Shown here in pieces: positions 7,462 through 12,287 of a stretch of 12,287 nt of DNA. Positions within the stretch are counted from its first letter, which is position 1. Every line of letters begins with the position of its first letter. This DNA is from M55B132 sp964508895 (GTDB taxonomy: Bacteria; Bacteroidota; Bacteroidia; Bacteroidales; B18-G4), in the NCBI GenBank assembly GCA_964508895.1, contig CAZDWF010000104.1:1-12287 (forward strand), given 5' to 3'. The notes under the pieces were generated by a model. The model ran no database searches. It worked only from the letters and a program-made list of their open reading frames with translations, and was not told the DNA's origin. A program made the position numbers and the translations under genes.

Positions 7462-8135
7462 GATACAACTACGTTTTTCTCTCACATGCGCTTGGTAATG
7501 ATACGCCCTTATATGGTGGTGCTGATGACTTGAAATTCGAGCCTGCATCCTCGATCGAATCGGGTGATACAGCCAATACACTGTTACTAAGATTTCCTAA
7601 CCATGCTGGCACTCATGTGGATGTGCCCTATCATTTCTTTAAAAACGGGAAAAAACTGACAGATTATAATGTATCATTTTGGATCTTTGATAGGCCACAA
7701 TTAATAGATGTATCTTGTGAGGACGGCTATTTAGTGGCTTATAGCGATATATCTAGTATAATACGTGACGAAACAGATCTTTTGCTCATTCGCACTGGCT
7801 ATGAGAAATATAGGTTTGAGCCAGAATATTGGCAGAAAAATCCAGGACTATCAGCAAACTTGGCTATAAACCTGCGGTTGAACCACAGTAATATCCGAGC
7901 TGTTGGCGTTGATGTTATATCAGCCACTTCACGATTAAACAGGGAGGAGGGTCGTAAGACACACCGTGAATTTTTAGGCAGTCAGTATGATTCAGCCCCT
8001 ATTGTGTTAATTGAGGATATGTCACTGGTAAATTATCCAAATAACATTTCAACCGTGGTTGTGGTTCCACTAATGATTGCACATGCAGATGGTGCTCCTT
8101 GTACAATAATTGGTGTAAATGATTTAGGAAAATAA
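7458..8135 (+). CDS. Cyclase / kynurenine formamidase-like metal hydrolase
   Basis: This 225-residue protein carries HAGTHVDVPYH at 49-59, the signature H-x-G-T-H-x-D-x-P-x-H of the 'putative cyclase' family (PF04199, which includes kynurenine formamidase KynB). His49, His53 and Asp55 are the expected metal ligands. His169 and Glu186 are candidates for the remaining conserved sites, and the DGAPCTIIGV ending (211-220) is also typical. Known members hydrolyse amides or lactones. In a CMP-sugar cluster it could open a lactone or remove an N-formyl or similar group, or it may have a new ring-forming role. It starts at TTG 7458, overlapping the previous stop by 4 bases. No ATG fits the N-terminus, because the family motif region begins within the first ten residues. 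I know of no polysaccharide-pathway precedent for this family. Confidence 0.9.
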   Translation: MRYNYVFLSHALGNDTPLYGGADDLKFEPASSIESGDTANTLLLRFPNHAGTHVDVPYHFFKNGKKLTDYNVSFWIFDRPQLIDVSCEDGYLVAYSDISSIIRDETDLLLIRTGYEKYRFEPEYWQKNPGLSANLAINLRLNHSNIRAVGVDVISATSRLNREEGRKTHREFLGSQYDSAPIVLIEDMSLVNYPNNISTVVVVPLMIAHADGAPCTIIGVNDLGK

Positions 8136-8136
8136 T

Positions 8137-8886
8137 ATGAATATTTTGGATGGAAATAAGGAACGATTGGACTATAAAAACCAAGACATTTGGATATTTA
8201 TAGATTCACACATTGAGCATGAGAGCAGAGTTAATTCATGCAAAAAGGAACCTGATACAGTACAATGGATAGAAGAATATTTCAGGCCAGGAGATGTTGT
8301 ATTTGATATTGGCGCAAATATTGGTGCCTACACACTTATTATGTCCAAAATAGTTGGCAATAAAGGAAGAGTATATTCTTTTGAGCCTAATTGGATTAAT
8401 TTTTTCCAGCTCAATAGAAATATTGTTTTAAATAATAGTACCGAAAATGTAGTGGCTCTTAATATTGCATTATCCTCCTCAAAATGTATCGATGATTTTA
8501 ATTATCGGGATTTAATTAGTGGCTCCTCATTACATACTTTTGGTGAACCAATAGATTTTATAGGTGACAAATTCACCCCAGATTATCGGCAAAGAGTTTG
8601 TAGTTTATCGATTGACCAATTTGCCCATGAGTACATATTGTCGCCAATCAATCATATAAAAATTGATGTTGATGGTATTGAAGGAATGATAATTAAAGGT
8701 GGTGCGGAAACATTTTCATCTAAACAGTGTAAGTCGATTATGGTAGAGTTAAATGAAGATTTTGTTGAGGATATGGAGGCAGTCGAGTCACTAGTAAAGT
8801 ATGGTTTTACTATTTTGAAAAAAGTTCATAACCCATCTAAGTATTTCAAATCTGAAGGATTATATAACTATTTTTTTGTTAGATAG
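8137..8886 (+). CDS. FkbM family SAM-dependent methyltransferase
   Basis: A 249-residue protein with the FkbM layout. Motif I is VFDIGANIGAYT at 55-66, binding S-adenosylmethionine. FEP at 82-84 supplies the acidic ribose ligand. IKIDVDGIEGMIIKGG at 174-189 is the hallmark FkbM post-motif ('K-x-D-x-E-G' with Asp-Gly here in place of the more common Asp-x-Glu). FkbM proteins in polysaccharide loci O-methylate a sugar residue, often at the non-reducing end. AGGA at 8126-8129 sits 7 bases before the ATG, one base after the previous stop, so the gene belongs to the same transcription unit. The methylated position and acceptor cannot be deduced. Confidence 0.93.
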   Translation: MNILDGNKERLDYKNQDIWIFIDSHIEHESRVNSCKKEPDTVQWIEEYFRPGDVVFDIGANIGAYTLIMSKIVGNKGRVYSFEPNWINFFQLNRNIVLNNSTENVVALNIALSSSKCIDDFNYRDLISGSSLHTFGEPIDFIGDKFTPDYRQRVCSLSIDQFAHEYILSPINHIKIDVDGIEGMIIKGGAETFSSKQCKSIMVELNEDFVEDMEAVESLVKYGFTILKKVHNPSKYFKSEGLYNYFFVR

Positions 8887-8944
8887 AATTATTTATTAAG
8901 CTATGGACCATCGCTAGATAGATAAATGAATGTTATCAATTATT

Positions 8945-8948
8945 AGGG
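8945..8948 (+). promoter_or_regulatory. Shine-Dalgarno AGGG before the TTG start at 8956
   Basis: AGGG is 7 bases before TTG 8956 in the 69-base gap after the FkbM gene. It supports the TTG start of the downstream GT-B gene, which has no suitable in-frame ATG before its first beta strand. Confidence 0.5.
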
Positions 8949-8955
8949 TTATTGT

Positions 8956-10161
8956 TTGAATAAGCCAACTATATTATATCTTATTAGAAATGAGCCAGAT
9001 TTTGAGCGGATAATATGCCTTGCTAGAAGCGGAAAAAATAATTACGACCAGCATTTCATTTTCGCTGGTGACTATTCTACATATTTTAATGAAGGGATTA
9101 AAAATAAATTCAATATTCTTCTCTCTAAAGAAATAGGTATAAAAATTAACGATTATTACATTTATGATAAAGTGGCAAGAGCACTAAAGTACTTCATACC
9201 AAATTATCATTTATGTGTGCATGATATAAAAACCCTCCCAGATATTCTGAAATACCTATTGTTTAATGTTTTCAAGTATTATACAAATAAGAGAAAGCAT
9301 CAAATTGTAAATACGATATTTAATAAGATTAATCCAGCAGTGTTGGTAACAGATCAATCAGCATATAATAAAGAATATTTACCTGAAATATTTAGGCAAT
9401 CTGCATTTCAGAGAAAAATTACTTCAATAGTTATTTCACATGGCGCCGCAGGTGGACTGCATAGAAATTTTACTCCCCAATTACCCATTGGTGATTATAA
9501 TGAAAGTCAAGTTTTCGTATGTAACAAAAAGGAACACAAAGCTAACCTGAGTAACAGAATAGTTATTGGTGATTTCTGTAGCAGCTTTCCATATGTGCAA
9601 TACTTGAACAGAATTGAACATAGCTTAATTAATTTTATGCCTAGCGCAAAATACAAAATAGGTATTTTCTATTCTGGCACGATAATGACATCAACAAATG
9701 GATGGGATGTTATGCGCGATATTATTATCGATTATTCAGAAAGAGATGATGTTGCATTTGTATTAAAACTTCATCCGCGGGAAACGCCACCCGATTTAAG
9801 GATGTTAAATACTTTTAGCAATCTATTAATAGTTAATAGAGAAGTTGACAGATCAAGAGTTACAAAGTGGGCAGACATAATTATAGCCAGCGACCATTGT
9901 TCCACAATATTTGAACCTATGATCCTAGAGAAAAAAGTTATAGCAATCAAGGGGAACCATATACCACGCTACAAGGGTATAGAGAGTCCTATTTTAAATT
10001 CTTCCGTTAACTGTATTAGCTCATCTGATCAATTAATAATCGAGAAACTGAAACCGGCAAACGCCAAGGATCCAATTATAAATGAAATGGTTTGGGGTGG
10101 CAATGGCCCAATTGATCTTGCTGACAGGTTTTTTAAATACCTTGATACAGTAGGCAGATAG
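8956..10161 (+). CDS. GT-B-like putative glycosyltransferase (CDP-glycerol transferase/capsule-synthesis type)
   Basis: This 401-residue protein starts at TTG 8956 and has no transmembrane segment or signal peptide. An N-terminal strand (TILYLIRNEPDFERI, 5-19) opens a Rossmann-like domain. SHGAAGG at 161-167 is a His-Gly site. The C-terminal domain has LKLHPRE at 270-276 and SDHCSTIFEPMILEKKVIAI at 312-331, equivalent to the 'K-x-H-P' and 'S-T-x-x-E' motifs of CDP-glycerol glycerophosphotransferase and capsule transferases. The gene at 65-1684 shows the same motif pairs, so the locus has two distant relatives of one superfamily. It is likely a cytoplasmic transferase acting on the lipid-linked repeat unit. 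Base composition is strongly AT-rich, more so than the central block, suggesting a separate origin. The exact reaction is unknown. Confidence 0.78.
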   Translation: MNKPTILYLIRNEPDFERIICLARSGKNNYDQHFIFAGDYSTYFNEGIKNKFNILLSKEIGIKINDYYIYDKVARALKYFIPNYHLCVHDIKTLPDILKYLLFNVFKYYTNKRKHQIVNTIFNKINPAVLVTDQSAYNKEYLPEIFRQSAFQRKITSIVISHGAAGGLHRNFTPQLPIGDYNESQVFVCNKKEHKANLSNRIVIGDFCSSFPYVQYLNRIEHSLINFMPSAKYKIGIFYSGTIMTSTNGWDVMRDIIIDYSERDDVAFVLKLHPRETPPDLRMLNTFSNLLIVNREVDRSRVTKWADIIIASDHCSTIFEPMILEKKVIAIKGNHIPRYKGIESPILNSSVNCISSSDQLIIEKLKPANAKDPIINEMVWGGNGPIDLADRFFKYLDTVGR

Positions 10162-10322
10162 ATTAATTACTGAACATTTCTAAACCCGCAAGATTATACA
10201 ACAGACTTCTTACTCTTATATAGTTTTATCATTACGCTTATGGTTGAATCGATTATACCACTCTTAATAATGCGAATAGTATACAGTTGCTTGAATTCTA
10301 CTAAGCAATGGTATCATGAATT
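10162..10322 (+). other. AT-rich intergenic stretch
   Basis: This is the non-coding part of the largest gap in the window. It contains one short inverted repeat, TTGCTT at 10287-10292 and AAGCAA at 10303-10308 with a 10-base loop. The repeat is too weak and lacks a T-run, so I do not call it a terminator. TTGAAT-like and TATCAT-like hexamers are present but spacing is poor. No confident promoter can be named. Confidence 0.5.
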
Positions 10323-10418
10323 ATGTCGACCCCAAAGCCTCTCTTTGTTGTTGTGTCTCTTGACAATGAAGGTGCACTTGCAACCCCTTGTATTGCCCTG
10401 GTAAAGGAGTATAAATGA
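10323..10418 (+). pseudogene. Short ORF resembling the truncated N-terminus of a sugar-transferase-like protein
   Basis: ATG 10323 opens a 31-codon frame ending at TGA 10416-10418. The product begins MSTPKPLFVVVSLDNEGALA and continues with CIALVKEY. This looks like the beta1-loop-alpha1 start of a Rossmann-type or GT-B protein (hydrophobic strand, polar loop, amphipathic helix) that stops where a second strand should begin. There is no good Shine-Dalgarno before the ATG. The frame is the same as that of the downstream flippase, separated only by the TGA and two codons. The simplest reading is a remnant of a gene deleted or replaced when the flippase segment was joined here. A functional small leader peptide cannot be excluded. 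Confidence 0.4.
10403..10409 (+). promoter_or_regulatory. Shine-Dalgarno AAAGGAG upstream of the flippase gene
   Basis: This good ribosome binding site is 5 bases before ATG 10415, which opens only a six-codon frame, and 15 bases before ATG 10425, which opens the flippase. The spacing to the flippase start is unusually long, so the pairing is ambiguous. Confidence 0.5.
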
Positions 10419-10424
10419 ATAAGT

Positions 10425-11972
10425 ATGGGTTTTAATAAGTCAACCTTTTCAATAACAGCAATAAATATTGTTAACACAACGGTAACTGTACTAAGTAGTA
10501 TTATAGTAGCTCGTTTTTTTGGTACTACTCGTGAGATTGAAGTATATTTTGCGTCGAATGTGATAATATTTGTGCTACTAAGGTTGTCACAAAATGGTGA
10601 AATCGGGGAAATTCTGTTACCTATATATAATAAATATAAGTATGGTGATAACCATGAGATTGCTCAGCGCATTGTATCGACAGTTTTTAATTGGTACGCT
10701 ATTGGTTTATTCATTATTACTGGGTTTGTTTATATGTATGCACCATGGTTGGTGAAAATAATAATTCCCGGCTTTACTAGTACAGATCAATTATTAGGCA
10801 CACAATTTATTCGTTCGTTGTCACCGCTGCTGGTGTTTATGTTTATTAATGGGCAAATTAATTCATTGCTAAATGCAGAAAAGCAATTTGGTAAACCGGA
10901 ATCTATCAATATGCTGGCCCAACTAATAAGAATTTTCACTATCATTATTGGTATTAAATATTTTGGTATATGGATTATGGTTATTGCTCAGTGGATAGCA
11001 ACAGCAACAAAATTCATCTCACTTGTTTGTCTTTACTATATGATTGGAAATAGACATTATTTACATCTTTGGGTGCCAGGTTATTCGATTATTCCGCTGC
11101 TAAAAAAAATTTGGTCAACATTATATTATGTGGGTTCGCACCAGCTTTGGATTATTGTGTTAAATTCGGGACTCTCAACTTTACCAGAAGGAACCTTGGC
11201 TGTTTTTAATTATGCTAGCAATCTATCTAAACACATACAAGGGGTATTTTTAAAACCGATATCCACTGTGTTTTTCTCACATTTTGCAGAAGGATTTTCC
11301 AAAGGTAATAATGATCTAAAACGATTAATCAATAAAGCCTTAGCAAACTTTGAACTAATTCTATTCCCAGCTATTGTTATTGTTTTTATCGCGGGGAGAT
11401 CAGGTTTGATGTTTTTGTGGTATGGAGACAAATTCAGTCAAAATGAAGTTATATTGGCATTGTTTATTATTAAGGTTCTATTAGTATTATTCAGTATTAT
11501 TTCATTAAATACAATAGCAAGAAAAATAATAATAACATTAGGATATGTTAAATTAGTTTTCAGCCTAATGAGTGCATGTATGTTGGCACAATCAATCATT
11601 GGCTGGTTCATTATTAGAAGCGCTGGAATCAATGGGGTGTTATTTCTCATCTCATTTAGCACCTTATTACAATTCATGATGTTTTTTGGGGTTTTGGGTT
11701 ATTATCATAAAGCATTATTATTTTTCTATAGTATTTCAGACCTATTTAAATGGATTGTATCTGCATGTAGCACATTTATTATTATTACTATTGGTATCAA
11801 TATTATTGAAATATCATTTGCCAATAATCGGTTAAATTATTTATTGCAGGCAGCAACGATGGCATTGTTTTCAATAATCATTATTTTAGGGCTAGCTGCA
11901 TTGCTAGATATTGCCGTTGTTAAATCTCTGGCAAAACATATGTATAAAAAAGTGAAACAGGTGTTTGGGTGA
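10425..11972 (+). CDS. MurJ/MVF-type polysaccharide flippase (Wzx role)
   Basis: A 515-residue polytopic membrane protein with many hydrophobic helices spread over its length, roughly 12 to 14, as expected of the MOP exporter superfamily. It looks closer to the MurJ/MviN (MVF) branch than to classic Wzx. GTTREIEVYFAS at 33-44 parallels the MurJ 'G-x-x-x-D-A-F-x-x-A' segment. ILLPIY is at 63-68, APWLVKIIIPGF at 106-117, and LLNAEKQFGKP at 148-158 parallels 'L-N-A-x-x-R-F-x-x-P'. Loop charges are mostly Lys/Arg. It most likely moves the lipid-linked repeat unit across the inner membrane. ATG 10425 is used as the start, although the nearest Shine-Dalgarno is 15 bases away. The stop overlaps the next gene's GTG start. 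Housekeeping MurJ is unlikely in this context. Confidence 0.88.
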   Translation: MGFNKSTFSITAINIVNTTVTVLSSIIVARFFGTTREIEVYFASNVIIFVLLRLSQNGEIGEILLPIYNKYKYGDNHEIAQRIVSTVFNWYAIGLFIITGFVYMYAPWLVKIIIPGFTSTDQLLGTQFIRSLSPLLVFMFINGQINSLLNAEKQFGKPESINMLAQLIRIFTIIIGIKYFGIWIMVIAQWIATATKFISLVCLYYMIGNRHYLHLWVPGYSIIPLLKKIWSTLYYVGSHQLWIIVLNSGLSTLPEGTLAVFNYASNLSKHIQGVFLKPISTVFFSHFAEGFSKGNNDLKRLINKALANFELILFPAIVIVFIAGRSGLMFLWYGDKFSQNEVILALFIIKVLLVLFSIISLNTIARKIIITLGYVKLVFSLMSACMLAQSIIGWFIIRSAGINGVLFLISFSTLLQFMMFFGVLGYYHKALLFFYSISDLFKWIVSACSTFIIITIGINIIEISFANNRLNYLLQAATMALFSIIIILGLAALLDIAVVKSLAKHMYKKVKQVFG

Positions 11973-12287
11973 TTAGTAAAATAAAATCCATCATTTCTAT
12001 CACGTTCAATTATTTAATTAACGAGTGGTTTCTGTATATACCCTCTCATCGTTTTAGGCGCTGGTTGCTGTCATTAACAATCAATAGTATTGGGGAAAAC
12101 ACCTGGGTATTACTAGGATTGGAAATTCGAGAGGGTAAAAACATTTCAATAGGCAGCAACTGTGCCATTAACAAGAATGTTTTGCTTGATGGACGCGGTG
12201 GTAAAATATTAATAGGAAGCAATGTTGACATCGCCCAAGAAACAAATATATGGACCTTAAGCCACGACGTAAATAGTGACACCCATG
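11969..12287 (+). CDS. Hexapeptide-repeat (LbH) acyltransferase, WcaF-like, 3' end outside window
   Basis: A GTG at 11969 overlaps the flippase stop (GTGA), with AGGTG at 11959-11963 as ribosome site. The frame stays open to the window end (106 residues). After an N-terminal amphipathic region (IKSIISITFNYLINEW), the left-handed beta-helix repeats begin with NISIGSN at 58-64 and continue through KILIGSNVDIAQ at 79-90. WTLSHDVNSDTH at 95-106 contains the His-Asp pattern (H99, D100) typical of the catalytic His of WcaF/LacA-type O-acetyltransferases. It would acetylate a sugar hydroxyl on the repeat unit using acetyl-CoA. The C-terminal half with the remaining coils is missing from the window. 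The acceptor sugar is unknown. Confidence 0.88.
   Translation, partial: MISKIKSIISITFNYLINEWFLYIPSHRFRRWLLSLTINSIGENTWVLLGLEIREGKNISIGSNCAINKNVLLDGRGGKILIGSNVDIAQETNIWTLSHDVNSDTH

Noticed and set aside
7270..7581. 103-codon minus-strand frame across the cytidylyltransferase/hydrolase junction
   Set aside because: Antisense to two genes with clear catalytic motifs. No domain recognisable.
10287..10308. Inverted repeat TTGCTT/AAGCAA as a terminator or operator
   Set aside because: Six AT-rich pairs, a 10-base loop and no following T-run. Expected by chance in AT-rich DNA.
12046..12282. 78-codon minus-strand frame at the window end
   Set aside because: Antisense to the hexapeptide acyltransferase, whose beta-helix repeats are readable on the plus strand.
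1..12287. tRNA, rRNA, CRISPR array, insertion sequence or phage genes
   Set aside because: No repeat-spacer pattern, transposase motif, terminal inverted repeats or cloverleaf-like segment was seen. Nearly all bases are in metabolic or transport genes.

Overview
The window is one continuous, plus-strand gene run from a bacterial surface-polysaccharide (O-antigen or capsule type) locus. It holds 13 convincing genes plus a partial gene at each edge. The DNA is AT-rich. Genes are packed end to end, often overlapping by 4 to 23 bases, and most have recognisable Shine-Dalgarno sequences. At least four of the starts are non-ATG (TTG or GTG). The mix of a MurJ/Wzx-type flippase, a WcaF-type acetyltransferase and CMP-sugar chemistry suggests a Gram-negative host, probably a proteobacterium. 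Nothing in the window fixes the genus. No rRNA, tRNA, CRISPR or insertion sequence was found.

Layout: (1) 1-80, tail of a short-chain dehydrogenase (SDR). (2) 65-1684, a large GT-B/capsule-synthesis-like protein. (3) 1693-4197, a Gfo/Idh/MocA oxidoreductase, a GmhA-like SIS protein and a D-2-hydroxyacid dehydrogenase. (4) 4206-8135, a tightly coupled block: SDR, a sugar-phosphate cyclase of the dehydroquinate synthase superfamily, an HpcH/HpaI-type pyruvate aldolase, a NeuA/PseF-like cytidylyltransferase, and a kynurenine-formamidase-like 'cyclase' hydrolase. (5) 8137-10161, an FkbM methyltransferase and a second GT-B protein. (6) 10162-10424, a gap carrying what looks like a decayed N-terminus of another gene. 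(7) 10425-11972, the flippase. (8) 11969 to the end, a hexapeptide acyltransferase cut by the window edge.

Working model (inference): the central block makes an unusual CMP-activated sugar acid or carbocycle. No PEP-dependent ulosonate synthase (NeuB, KdsA or AroF type) is seen in the window, so the HpcH/HpaI aldolase may form the 3-deoxy-2-keto acid skeleton from pyruvate. The cyclase, three oxidoreductases, SIS protein and formamidase-like hydrolase would tailor it, and the cytidylyltransferase would activate it. The FkbM protein, GT-B proteins and acyltransferase would build and decorate the repeat unit, and the flippase would export it. I do not recognise this exact enzyme set as a named pathway. 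It is the strongest candidate in the window for something undescribed. No polymerase (Wzy) is visible here.
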